Source: an uncultured Actinomycetes bacterium (GTDB lineage: Bacteria; Actinomycetota; Actinomycetes; Mycobacteriales; Nakamurellaceae). From it: 64,000 nt of DNA. The notes below the pieces were generated by a model that ran no database searches, was not told the DNA's origin, and saw nothing but the letters and a program-made list of their open reading frames with translations. The position numbers were made by a program, and so were the translations under genes. The stretch is from assembly GCA_937926105.1 (NCBI GenBank), contig CALANS010000212.1:1-64000 (forward strand), given 5' to 3'. Positions 1 through 7,360 of the stretch are shown in pieces (position 1 is the stretch's first letter; each line of letters opens with the position of its first letter).

Positions 1-53
1 AGCGCGCTTCGTTCGCATCGAAGAGGTCAGGGGTTCGATTCCCCTCAGCTCCA
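1..53 (+). tRNA. tRNA-Ala (anticodon CGC), 3' part only; 5' end lies outside the window
   Basis: The anticodon arm (CTTCG, loop TTCGCAT, CGAAG) is at 7-23 and gives anticodon CGC. The T arm is at 29-45 (AGGGG, loop TTCGATT, CCCCT). The acceptor strand is at 46-52, with discriminator A at 53. The D arm and 5' acceptor strand fall before base 1. The terminal CCA is not encoded here (CCC follows), whereas the damaged copy near 2837 does carry it. The gene is used as an integration site (see the repeats). Confidence 0.9.
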
Positions 54-67
54 CCCTCAGCTCCACC
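44..67 (+). repeat. 12-bp tandem duplication of the tRNA 3' end
   Basis: CTCAGCTCCACC occurs twice in direct succession, at 44-55 and 56-67. The first unit is the acceptor end of the tRNA; the second lies immediately outside it. This is probably a scar of integration or excision at the tRNA 3' end. Confidence 0.75.
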
Positions 68-125
68 GGGTTTGCGCAGTTCAGCGGCCTGTAGGGAGAT
101 CTTGAAATGTTCAAGATCTCATCCG

Positions 126-143
126 TGCCCACGTTTTGCCCAC
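126..143 (+). repeat. Inner direct repeat, left copy
   Basis: TGCCCACGTTTTGCCCAC lies about 70 bp inside the left tRNA boundary. A copy with one mismatch in 18 bases is at 2710-2727 in the same orientation, just inside the right boundary. Each copy contains TGCCCAC twice, 11 bases apart. It could be an integrase arm-type site or the footprint of an older integration; that role is inference. Confidence 0.6.
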
Positions 144-228
144 TGAATGTTCGACTGCGGTCCGGCTGGGCCGGGCTATTCTGCATCCGTGCCGTCGGCC
201 TAGCTCGCCCGATGAGGTCATCGGTTCG

Positions 229-817
229 CTAGAGAACGAGGGCGAGTCGTTGGAGGGCATGGCCCCATGCGATGCGCTCCTGCTCGAGGCGGACGTTGCC
301 TTCGTCGCGCAACATGGCGAGCGCCGCCAGTTCCACGGAAGTGAGGTTGTCGAGTGTGCCGCGAAAGGGCGCCGGCTCGGCTACCCATAGATCACGGAAT
401 GTACGCAGCGTTCTGAGCCAGCGGCATACGTCTCGGAGCCGGCGGAAGTCCGTTGTGTCGAGGGTGCCGATCATGCGGACATGCGTCATGATCGCGACTA
501 ACAGGCTGTCATCTGTGCCGTCACCGAGGGCGTTGACCAACTCCATGGCACGGCTACGCCAGCAGTTCCACACGGCGGTCGTCTTGGCGACGGATGCAAT
601 TGCGCTGGCCCCGTCAACGCGCGCGCGGATCGGGACCGTCTGTGCGCCCACGCGCCCCCATCGCCGCGATTCCCACACGACAGTGGTGTGCGTGCCGTCG
701 GCTGCGCGCCAGGACTCGACCCACTCGAGGGCACCGGTGTAGTCGGTGAGCACGTCGCGTTCGGTCGGTGGATGCAACGGGATATCGATGACGGCCGAGT
801 CGACCTGCCCGACGGCC
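229..817 (-). pseudogene. Remnant of Wadjet protein JetD (DUF3322 plus extreme C-terminus, middle deleted)
   Basis: JetD is the topoisomerase-VI-like nuclease subunit of Wadjet anti-plasmid systems. The readable frame begins near 817 without its own start and is open to a stop at 229. Its first ~130 residues resemble the DUF3322 domain: a PT-x-x-D-x-L segment, ALEWVESW, then RVGAQTVPIRA. After residues near LRTFRDLW it jumps straight to a sequence resembling the JetD C-terminus (LTSVELAALAMLRDEGN, then RLEQERIAW). Most of DUF2220, including the Toprim-like catalytic part, is missing, so this is not a working nuclease. It abuts a JetA fragment in a different frame. The family assignment comes from recalled domain patterns and was not searched. 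Confidence 0.6.
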
Positions 818-1117
818 CTTGGCGGAGCCTTTCAACTCGAATCCCGCTGCGCGCAGCTGGTCCAGGTCGGCGTCCAGCCGCTCGTAGAGCTCGTCTGCGG
901 TGAGCCGCCGATCGTCACCGCCGAGGTGTTCGGCCAGCAGGCCCATGACGGCCGCGCCGCGTGCAGCGCTGTCCCCTGCGCGTAACAGGCGCAGGGCAGC
1001 ATCATCCTCGATGGTATGGCACAGGCGCTGCGCTCTGGCGATGGCGGACATCCCCCACATTGTGGCGGTGGCCTCCGACATCGCGCGCCGTCGGGGTCGT
1101 GCGACGTCGTGGTTCAC
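818..1117 (-). pseudogene. Remnant of Wadjet protein JetA (DUF3375 N-terminus)
   Basis: About 88 residues from MSEATATMWG onward, including ALRLLRAG and LTADELYERLDADLDQLR, resemble the N-terminus of DUF3375/JetA, the kleisin-like subunit of Wadjet. The match stops near GFELKGSAK at 818. The frame then continues as low-complexity Arg-rich nonsense to 614, while the JetD-like frame takes over. Full JetA is about 480 residues, and jetB and jetC normally lie between jetA and jetD. A large deletion therefore removed most of jetA, all of jetB and jetC, and the start of jetD. No intact product is expected. Confidence 0.55.
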
Positions 1118-1335
1118 TGCGACGCGCCGGCCCTGGGCGTGTGATTGCTATTGCGATGGGTGTCGAGATTGCTGCCACCTGCGATTCCGGCAACTCGCGT
1201 ACAAGGCCGCTAGGTTCTCATGGCCGCGGACTGGCGCCGCGGAGCCCGAAGCTGGCAGCCGCCCCACGGTCACCAACTGCCCGCACTTCTCTCGGAGCGG
1301 GGCATCGGCCGGTTGGAGGTAGCGGCGCCCTGGCC

Positions 1336-2112
1336 TTAATCCTGGGCCAGGTCGAGGATTGCGCTTGCGATGTTTGGCGGGAACAGAGCCGACCAGATGA
1401 CTTCGCCCGGTGCAGGGCTCATCTCAGCCAACGGCGATGGCTCAGGTTGCCAGTCGTCGACCGCGATTCCCGGAACACAGTCCAAGAGCAAAGCAAAGAC
1501 GTTCGCGTCGGGTACCCCCTCGGCGATGATCGCAAGATAAGCCTCATGGCCGTTTGCCGCCCGGACCAGTGCCTTGATTCGGTGCCTTCGGAACTCCGCC
1601 ACTGCGACCTTCCCGCTCTTGAGGGACGTCACGATCAACTGGATAACCATCCGTTTCATGTCGCTCCGCCAAGCGACCGCCCGCTCCGCCCTTAGGCGCT
1701 TCCAGTCCCAATCCCTAGGGAGAAGATGGTCCGTCGAAACGGTCTTGCCCGTCGTGCACTCACGCTGCAGCGCCGCGTAGAAATCACGTTGCGGGCTGTC
1801 ACTCTGCCGTCGGCCCGCAGCACTGACCCACCATCTGCCCATGCCTCGCGTCGCCCAGTCAGGGATCTGGTGGCCCCGGAGTTCTGTCACCACGGCTCGG
1901 CGGTCAGCTGTCTTAACCTTGAACCACACGCGGTCCGCGAGTGAGACGACACGCTCGGCACCGCCGGCATCTCGTTGTTCGGGCACGGACTGCGCACTCG
2001 AGATGACCGGATCATCGATCTCGCTCAGCGGCGTGCCTAGATCGGGCGGGTCGACATCAAGGTCGGCGAGGCAGCGCCTGGTGGGGCGGACGCTGGTGGG
2101 GTCCAAAGCCAT
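1336..2112 (-). CDS. Hypothetical protein of the tRNA-Ala islet
   Basis: This frame encodes 258 residues with no family I recognise. The first ~55 residues are Pro/Asp-rich and probably disordered. A basic middle section follows with several Trp (RGMGRWWVSAAGRR, LLPRDWDWKRLRAERAVAW), and the C-terminal part is more hydrophobic. No transmembrane segment, signal peptide or catalytic motif is visible. It lies between the Wadjet remnant and the ribbon-helix-helix gene, all on the minus strand, with an upstream gap of 50 bases to the next stop. The position suggests accessory or defence-related cargo, but nothing in the sequence proves it. Confidence 0.55.
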   Translation of the reverse strand: MALDPTSVRPTRRCLADLDVDPPDLGTPLSEIDDPVISSAQSVPEQRDAGGAERVVSLADRVWFKVKTADRRAVVTELRGHQIPDWATRGMGRWWVSAAGRRQSDSPQRDFYAALQRECTTGKTVSTDHLLPRDWDWKRLRAERAVAWRSDMKRMVIQLIVTSLKSGKVAVAEFRRHRIKALVRAANGHEAYLAIIAEGVPDANVFALLLDCVPGIAVDDWQPEPSPLAEMSPAPGEVIWSALFPPNIASAILDLAQD

Positions 2113-2162
2113 GCGCTGAACGTAGCGGCTCGGACCGACAGTGCAATTGCGGTTAGCACCAG

Positions 2163-2423
2163 CTACTTCGCCAAGCCGCCGAGGTCCTCAATCTCCTCGG
2201 CGCTGAGACCAGTCATCATCGAAACGGCTGCAGCATCAGTGCCGTTGAGCTGACCGAGCGTGGCCCTGATGCCAGCGTTGATCTCGTCGCGGTGCGCGTT
2301 GATGTACTCGCGCACCGCAGCTTGGACAATGTCCTTCTTCGACCTGGACATGAAGTGGGCTGCGTGCGACACGAGATCATCGGTGGTGGCGTCGATCTTG
2401 ATCGGCGTTGTGGTGGTAGCCAT
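2163..2423 (-). CDS. Small ribbon-helix-helix (CopG/Arc-type) protein, solitary antitoxin-like
   Basis: The product has 86 residues. The N-terminus has a short beta-strand-like stretch (TTTTPIKIDATTDDLV) followed by helices typical of ribbon-helix-helix DNA-binding proteins, including SRSKKDIVQAAVREYINAH. The start is set by AAGGAG about 8 bases upstream of the ATG at 2423; a longer frame reaching 2789 has no such site and reads through repeat-rich DNA. Proteins of this type often act as antitoxins, but no toxin gene overlaps or follows. The 1336-2112 product downstream could in principle be the partner, although it resembles no known toxin. Confidence 0.6.
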   Translation of the reverse strand: MATTTTPIKIDATTDDLVSHAAHFMSRSKKDIVQAAVREYINAHRDEINAGIRATLGQLNGTDAAAVSMMTGLSAEEIEDLGGLAK

Positions 2424-2836
2424 AGGGCATGCTCCTTCGAGCCTGGGCTCGGCCTCTGGTACCAAAGTACCATCGGGCACCCACGCCGTCCAATGATTCT
2501 GGGCGGGAGCGGGCGGCGCCCAGCGATGGGCGCCGCGGTTGGCGCGATCGGGCCCGCCGGCCGGTCGAGGTTCATGCCACGTCGGGATGGGGCTGGCCAT
2601 AGGCGGGTGGTGACGATGAGTAACTATCAATTGGCGACGTCCGACAGGCGCCCTCGCTGTGCGCCGCATGGAAGCGGGGCGCGACGGCTCGGGATCAAGA
2701 TCATTACCATGCCCACATTTTGCCCACACTTTCCGACGAGTAACACAAATCTGTATGATCGGCACTGATCTATATGACCAGGTCAGCATGAGTACAGCGC
2801 GATCGGTGCAGGTCCGAAAAGTGCCCGACCGCCGTA
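2424..2836. other. Non-coding right arm of the islet
   Basis: No convincing gene is visible between the ribbon-helix-helix gene and the damaged tRNA copy. The only recognisable element is the inner direct repeat at 2710-2727. A run of AT-richer sequence (about 2740-2790) stands out from the GC-rich surroundings. Confidence 0.5.
2710..2727 (+). repeat. Inner direct repeat, right copy
   Basis: TGCCCACATTTTGCCCAC differs at one of 18 bases from the copy at 126-143 and has the same orientation. The two copies lie 70 and 110 bp inside the two tRNA-end copies. Confidence 0.6.
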
Positions 2837-2877
2837 CGCATCGGAGAGGTCAGGGTCGATTCCCCTCAGCTCCACCA
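2837..2877 (+). repeat. Damaged second copy of the tRNA-Ala 3' end (right attachment-site candidate)
   Basis: From CGCATCG to the encoded CCA at 2875-2877 this matches the tRNA 3' half at 15-55, with one substitution in the anticodon stem and loss of two bases in the T arm (AGGG TCGATT CCCCT). It cannot fold as a normal T arm and has no 5' half, so it is not a functional tRNA. It marks the far end of the 2.8 kb islet. Confidence 0.75.
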
Positions 2878-3080
2878 GTGTGATGAGTCGGGACATAGGT
2901 GACACCTGAGTCGCGACATTGGTTACTCCGATCTGGAACTTGGCCATCGGCGGGGCGGTCGTAGGGTGTTGCACCAGTAGCCGCGGCCCGGGGTTGATGG
3001 TGTTCGTTGCCACGTGTGGGTCAACACCGCCGGCGCAGAGTCACCGCGACGTGGCGATCTCCCTGGAGGGTCTGGCGATC

Positions 3081-3656
3081 TCAACTCGTCCGGCCGGTCA
3101 GCATCAGCAGCAGGCTGGCCATGGGCGCCTCGACTGTCGGCCCCTGGCCATAGGACCAGTCGACGTCGGTCGCCACCAGGCGCCGGTCTGTCGGTGGTTT
3201 CCACAGTCGCATGGGTCCACGCAGCGTCAGGACGCGGTCGGCGGCGGCCACCGCGGCGTCCAGCGGCATCTCTCGGGTGATGCCGAGCGGTGCGCAAATG
3301 TCCTGGGTGTGCACCAGGATGTCCAGCAGTGGTTCGAGTTCGGTGACGAACGGCGCCGTGCGCCGCGAGCCCACGAAACCGCGCAGTGTCGCGATGATCT
3401 CCTGATGCGACAGGGGGCTGCGCAGTGCCGCCAGTTTGATCGTCGCGTTGTAGCGGAAGCCGGCCCGCAGTGCGGGCCCGATCACGTCGCGCAGCCGGGC
3501 CTGCGCGGCCGTCAGATGGGCCGCGACGTCCCGCACCGTCCAGCCGTGGCACAGGCTGGGACGATCCCAGGACTCCTCGGGGAGCTCCGCGAGAAGATCG
3601 GCAAGCTCGCCGCGCTGGGTGTCAATGTGCTTCCAGATCGTGTCGGAATCCATCAC
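3081..3656 (-). CDS. Maleylpyruvate isomerase/DinB-superfamily (mycothiol-dependent type) protein
   Basis: The product has 191 residues and resembles the actinobacterial TIGR03083-type family, four-helix metal-binding proteins that use mycothiol or other thiols. The N-terminal helix (LADLLAELPEESWDRPSLCHGWTV) and the following RDVAAHLT are characteristic; His in AAHLT and the later LVHTQDI are the expected metal ligands. The start is GTG at 3656 or ATG at 3653, preceded by a GGTGGTGAG-like site. It is divergent from a MarR gene with a perfect palindrome between them, so repression by that MarR protein is likely. Possible jobs are detoxification of electrophiles or thiol conjugation; the substrate is unknown. 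Confidence 0.75.
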   Translation of the reverse strand: MMDSDTIWKHIDTQRGELADLLAELPEESWDRPSLCHGWTVRDVAAHLTAAQARLRDVIGPALRAGFRYNATIKLAALRSPLSHQEIIATLRGFVGSRRTAPFVTELEPLLDILVHTQDICAPLGITREMPLDAAVAAADRVLTLRGPMRLWKPPTDRRLVATDVDWSYGQGPTVEAPMASLLLMLTGRTS

Positions 3657-3671
3657 TCACCACCCTGCAGG

Positions 3672-3690
3672 TAGTCAGATACTCTGACTA
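3672..3690. promoter_or_regulatory. Perfect palindrome, candidate MarR operator
   Basis: TAGTCAGATACTCTGACTA is two 8-base arms (TAGTCAGA and TCTGACTA) around TAC. It sits 10 bases before the GTG of the MarR gene and 15 bases from the start of the divergent DinB-family gene, so one bound dimer could control both. Confidence 0.8.
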
Positions 3691-3700
3691 ATATGTCATC

Positions 3701-4138
3701 GTGACCGACCTTCGTCAAGAGACCGAACTGGGAGTGCTGCTGTTCATCGCCTCCCGTGAACTGGAGCGGCGGGCGTATGACGCGGTGGCGGCCGCCGGAT
3801 ACGCCAACATCACCCTGGCGCAGGTGCGGCTCGCGTCGCGGATCGGGCCGGACGGCACCCGTCTCGTCGATCTGGCGGCCCAGGCTCGAGTCACCAAGCA
3901 GACCGCGAGCTTCCTGGTCGAACAACTCGCGCGGGCCGGCTACGTCGAGCGGATTCCCGACCCCGCCGACGGGCGGGCACGGCTGGTGCGCCTGACGGCC
4001 CGGGCGGCGCCGGTCGTCCGGATCGCGGACGCCGAGGTCGGTCGCGCGCTGGCCGACTGGGGTGCCCACGTCGGCGCTGACCGGCTCGCGCAGGTGCTCG
4101 CCACGCTGCGCGACCTGCGCCCGGTCATCGATCCATGA
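3701..4138 (+). CDS. MarR-family transcriptional regulator
   Basis: The product has 145 residues, the usual MarR length. The winged-helix region covers roughly residues 30-100: LAQVRLASRIG, then DLAAQARVTKQTASFLVEQLARAGYVER as helix-turn-helix and PDPADGRARLVRLTARA as the wing with its conserved DxR. The GTG start at 3701 follows the palindromic operator directly. MarR proteins bind such palindromes as dimers and usually release them on binding phenolic or oxidising ligands. The divergent DinB-family gene is the natural target. The end overlaps the convergent amidohydrolase gene by 14 bases. Confidence 0.88.
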   Translation: MTDLRQETELGVLLFIASRELERRAYDAVAAAGYANITLAQVRLASRIGPDGTRLVDLAAQARVTKQTASFLVEQLARAGYVERIPDPADGRARLVRLTARAAPVVRIADAEVGRALADWGAHVGADRLAQVLATLRDLRPVIDP

Positions 4139-5321
4139 GCCCGTCGGTGACGACCCGGCCCCGGCAGATGACGGCGCGGATCCGGTGCAGGGCTTCGGGA
4201 TCGGTCAGCGGGTCACCGTCCACCGCAAGAATGTCGGCGTCGAAACCGACAGCCAGCCGGCCCTTCCGGTCGCCGAGCCCCACCGCCGCTGCGGCTCGTG
4301 ATGTCACTGCGCGCAGCGCTTGCACCGGCGACATGCCCAGCTGCTGCAGCGCCACCGGGGCATAGCGCACCACGTCGTGCGGCTTGATCGGGCCCACGCC
4401 CGCGTCCGTGCCGGCAACCAGCAGCGCCCCGGCCCGATGCAACTCCCGCAGGATCCCGATCATGGCTGGCATGCGGCGCAGCGCCTCCGGCGGCGGGGCG
4501 AGGCCCGGGACCGCCCGCATGCCGACGGTCGCGCCGACCACGATTCCGGCGTCCGCAATCGCATCGATCAGCTCGGGCCGGGAGTCGACGCCGTTCAGGG
4601 TCCAGAACGACGCGTGCTCGATCCCGTCGACCCCCGCCCGGATCGCGCTGCGGATCGCGCCCACCGCATGGGCATGCGCGGTGATGGGCAGCCCGAGCCC
4701 GTGCGCCTCGGAAACCGCCGCCAGCAGCACCTCGGGCGAGAACTGCGACAGGTCCGGCCGACTGCCCGGTGTCAGGGCGCCGCCACTGGCCATGATCTTG
4801 ATGACGTCCACTCCGCGCTCGGCGTGTTCCTGCACGGCGTCCCGCACGGCGCGTCGGTTGGGTTCCACCGCGCCGCCGAGGAAATGGCAGTGTCCGCCGG
4901 GCGTGGTGATGGGCGGCCCCGCCGTCAGGATGGTGGGCAGGTCGGGTCGGCCGCGTAGTTCCAGCGACAGGTACGCCCGGTCGCCCAGGTCGCGCAGTGT
5001 GGTGACCCCGCCAACCAGCGCCGCGCGGGCCGCCATGCGCATGCCCGCCAGTACCCCCCTCTCGTCGCGTGCGACCAGCGACGCCACCGGGTCGGGGCCG
5101 GAGTCGAAGGCCAGGTGCACGTGGGTGTCGATCAGGCCGGGTAGCAGGGTCGTCCCCTCCAGGGCCAGGACCCGCGCACCGCGTGGCCACGCCTGCCGCG
5201 CCCCGACGGCGACGATCCTGGAGCCCTGGATCTGCACGGCGGGATCCGTCACCGCCCACGACTCCAGCCCGTCGAACAGCCGGGCACCGCGGACCACGAT
5301 CGGCGGCGCCGGCACGGTCAA
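4125..5321 (-). CDS. Amidohydrolase-family protein (imidazolonepropionase-like)
   Basis: The product has about 398 residues and is a metal-dependent TIM-barrel hydrolase. Visible metal-site motifs are GLIDTHVHLAF (HxH), the Lys-bearing VIKIMASGG, His in ITAHAHA, GIEHASF and the Asp in GTDAG. The C-terminal GRLAVGFDADILAVDGDPL closes the small beta-sandwich. The start is probably the TTG at 5321, whose bases overlap the stop of the upstream methyltransferase; GTG at 5315 is an alternative. A longer upstream frame is the shadow of the methyltransferase. Relatives hydrolyse cyclic amides or dipeptides such as prolidase substrates; the substrate here cannot be told. Confidence 0.85.
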   Translation of the reverse strand: MTVPAPPIVVRGARLFDGLESWAVTDPAVQIQGSRIVAVGARQAWPRGARVLALEGTTLLPGLIDTHVHLAFDSGPDPVASLVARDERGVLAGMRMAARAALVGGVTTLRDLGDRAYLSLELRGRPDLPTILTAGPPITTPGGHCHFLGGAVEPNRRAVRDAVQEHAERGVDVIKIMASGGALTPGSRPDLSQFSPEVLLAAVSEAHGLGLPITAHAHAVGAIRSAIRAGVDGIEHASFWTLNGVDSRPELIDAIADAGIVVGATVGMRAVPGLAPPPEALRRMPAMIGILRELHRAGALLVAGTDAGVGPIKPHDVVRYAPVALQQLGMSPVQALRAVTSRAAAAVGLGDRKGRLAVGFDADILAVDGDPLTDPEALHRIRAVICRGRVVTDGLMDR

Positions 5322-6172
5322 TCGCCGGGGCCGGCGTCCAACGGCACCCGGCCGGCGGCGCACCAGGCACGTGCCGTGAGGGTGAACGAGCCGCTGGGCA
5401 GCAGGGTGCGGCACGCCTCCCGCACCGCGGCACGCTGGGCCGCCGACAGCGACGCGAGTGCCTGACCGGCGGGGCCGACACCGCCGGTGAACGGATCCCA
5501 GAAGTCATCGAAATCGGTGTAGTCCGCATGCGAGCGCAGCTCCGAGTCGAAGACCACCTCCAGCCCCGCCGCGCGCAGCAACTCGGCGATCTCGCCCCGC
5601 GCCCTGCCCTGCCGGCCGCCCTCATTCGCCCCGGGCATCACCGTGCCCATCGCACCCCAGAAGGTGCGCAGCATCGTCATGCCACCCTCGGCCAGATCCC
5701 ACATGCAGGCCGCGACCACGCCGCCGGGGCGGGTCACCCGCCGCATCTCTCGCACCGCCAGCGCGGGGTCGTCGACGAACCCGATCACCAGGCTGGACAG
5801 CACGCCGTCGAAGTATTCGTCCGGCCAGGGTAGGAACTCGGCGACCCCGACCCGCACATCGACGCCGGGATGGCGACGTCGGCAGGCTGCGGCGAACTGG
5901 GGTGCCGGATCGATGGCCGCCACATTCGTGGCGCCGACACGGTCCGCCAGTACCCCGGTCAGGCCGCCGGGGCCGCAGCCGATGTCGAGAACCCGCAGGC
6001 CGGGCTTGATCTCGGCAACATCGGCCAGGCCACGGGCCAGGTCGGGGGTGTATCGCCCCATGAACCGGTCGTAGGCGTCGGCCGAGGCCGCGAACAGCGC
6101 GGACCGGCGACGCTCGCCCGCCGGGTGGGCGGGGGAGGTTCCGGCAGCGGCTGGTGCGATGCGATACGACAT
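5318..6172 (-). CDS. Class I SAM-dependent methyltransferase
   Basis: The product has 284 residues. Motif I (LRVLDIGCGPGGLTGVLA) starts near residue 59, the acidic motif II follows at AAIDPAPQF, and the post-I and motif III region is FDGVLSSLVIGFVDDP and RPGGVVAACMWD. This is the UbiE/Methyltransf_11 type fold. The N-terminal ~30 residues are Pro/Ala-rich and may be a linker. The gene is translationally coupled to the downstream amidohydrolase (stop and start overlap) and divergent from a LysR regulator. The methyl acceptor is unknown; a small molecule made or processed with the amidohydrolase is plausible. Confidence 0.85.
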   Translation of the reverse strand: MSYRIAPAAAGTSPAHPAGERRRSALFAASADAYDRFMGRYTPDLARGLADVAEIKPGLRVLDIGCGPGGLTGVLADRVGATNVAAIDPAPQFAAACRRRHPGVDVRVGVAEFLPWPDEYFDGVLSSLVIGFVDDPALAVREMRRVTRPGGVVAACMWDLAEGGMTMLRTFWGAMGTVMPGANEGGRQGRARGEIAELLRAAGLEVVFDSELRSHADYTDFDDFWDPFTGGVGPAGQALASLSAAQRAAVREACRTLLPSGSFTLTARAWCAAGRVPLDAGPGD

Positions 6173-6430
6173 GGTGGCTGCATCCTCCGGGTCGGGTTGC
6201 CCCCCTCGGGTGGTTCGTCACCGATCCCACCGCCCGGGCCGAACCCGCGGAAAGCAGCAACCCATGGAGGGCTTTTCACCGATGGTGATAACCACCGCGG
6301 CGGCGGACGGTCGGGCGAAACGGTGGTGACGGGCCGTCGCCAGGCGCCCGCGGTGGCAGGATGAACCAGCGGTGCCGGCTCCGGCCATGCCGACCGGACA
6401 CCGAACGGTGCCGCCCGGAGGTGACGGCGC

Positions 6431-7360
6431 GTGGAACTGCGGCAGCTGCGGTATTTCGTCACCCTCGCCGAAGAACTGCACTTCGGTCGCGCCGCGGCCC
6501 GTGAGCACATCGTCCAATCCGGGCTGAGCCAGCAGATCACCCGCCTGGAACGGGAACTCGGCACCGAGCTGGTGCAGCGCACCACGCACCACGTCGCGCT
6601 GACCGCCGCCGGTGAGGCGTTGCTGGTGGAGGCGCGGACGGTGCTTCGTGCGGTGGAGCGGGCGGTCATGGCGGCGCAACGCGCCAGCGCCGACACCGGC
6701 GTGCTGCGCGTCTCGGTGCTGGATGCCAGCCTGGACTCGATGCCGCAGGTGCTGCGCAACGTGCAGTACAACCACCCGAATCTGGTGATTCATCGGCTGG
6801 AGACTCCGGTGCCGGCGCAGTACCGGATGCTGGTGGACCGCTCACTGGACGTCGGCGTCGGCTACGCGCCGCACGTCCCGCCCGGGGTCGCGAGCGAGGT
6901 GTTCCGCCGCGACCCGATGGGCGTGCTGCTGGCCGAGAACCATCCGTTGGCGAGGGCGGACGCCGTGCCCGTCCGGGACCTGCGGGGCGTTCCGCTGGTG
7001 CTCGCCGAGGTGGATCGAGCGCCAGAGATCAACGACTTCGTCACCGATATCTGCGCCGCCGCGGGCTTTCGGCCCACCCGGCATCCCGACAGCGTGCAGA
7101 GCATCCGCGCCGCGGCCTACCTGGTGGCCGAGCACGGCTGCGCCGTCGTGGTGCCCAGCTCCTGCGACCTGCTGATGCAGCAGGTTCGGTGGATCCCGTT
7201 GCAGCCAGGGTCCCGGTTGCCGTGGTCGGTGCTGTGGCGCGACGGTGACGAGGCCTGGCCGGTGACCGCCGTCCGGCGGTCCGCGCGTGCCCTCTCGCGC
7301 AAGCTGGGTTGGCTGGGGACTACGCCCGACCCCGTGGCACCAGACGTTCCAGCTGGGTGA
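6431..7360 (+). CDS. LysR-family transcriptional regulator
   Basis: The product has 309 residues, normal for LysR. The N-terminal helix-turn-helix is clear: [20 protein letters not shown], then [19 protein letters not shown] and TAAGEALL. The remainder is the two-lobed effector-binding domain (roughly residues 90-290). It starts at a GTG with a short purine-rich stretch upstream, is divergent from the methyltransferase gene (258 bp between them) and overlaps the convergent lactate dehydrogenase gene by 41 bases. The divergent methyltransferase/amidohydrolase pair is the most likely target by position. Confidence 0.88.
   Translation: MELRQLRYFVTLAEELHFGRAAAREHIVQSGLSQQITRLERELGTELVQRTTHHVALTAAGEALLVEARTVLRAVERAVMAAQRASADTGVLRVSVLDASLDSMPQVLRNVQYNHPNLVIHRLETPVPAQYRMLVDRSLDVGVGYAPHVPPGVASEVFRRDPMGVLLAENHPLARADAVPVRDLRGVPLVLAEVDRAPEINDFVTDICAAAGFRPTRHPDSVQSIRAAAYLVAEHGCAVVVPSSCDLLMQQVRWIPLQPGSRLPWSVLWRDGDEAWPVTAVRRSARALSRKLGWLGTTPDPVAPDVPAG

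Noticed and set aside
2837..2877. A second tRNA-Ala gene
   Set aside because: Only the 3' half is present and the T arm has lost two bases, so it cannot be a functional tRNA; it was called a repeat instead.
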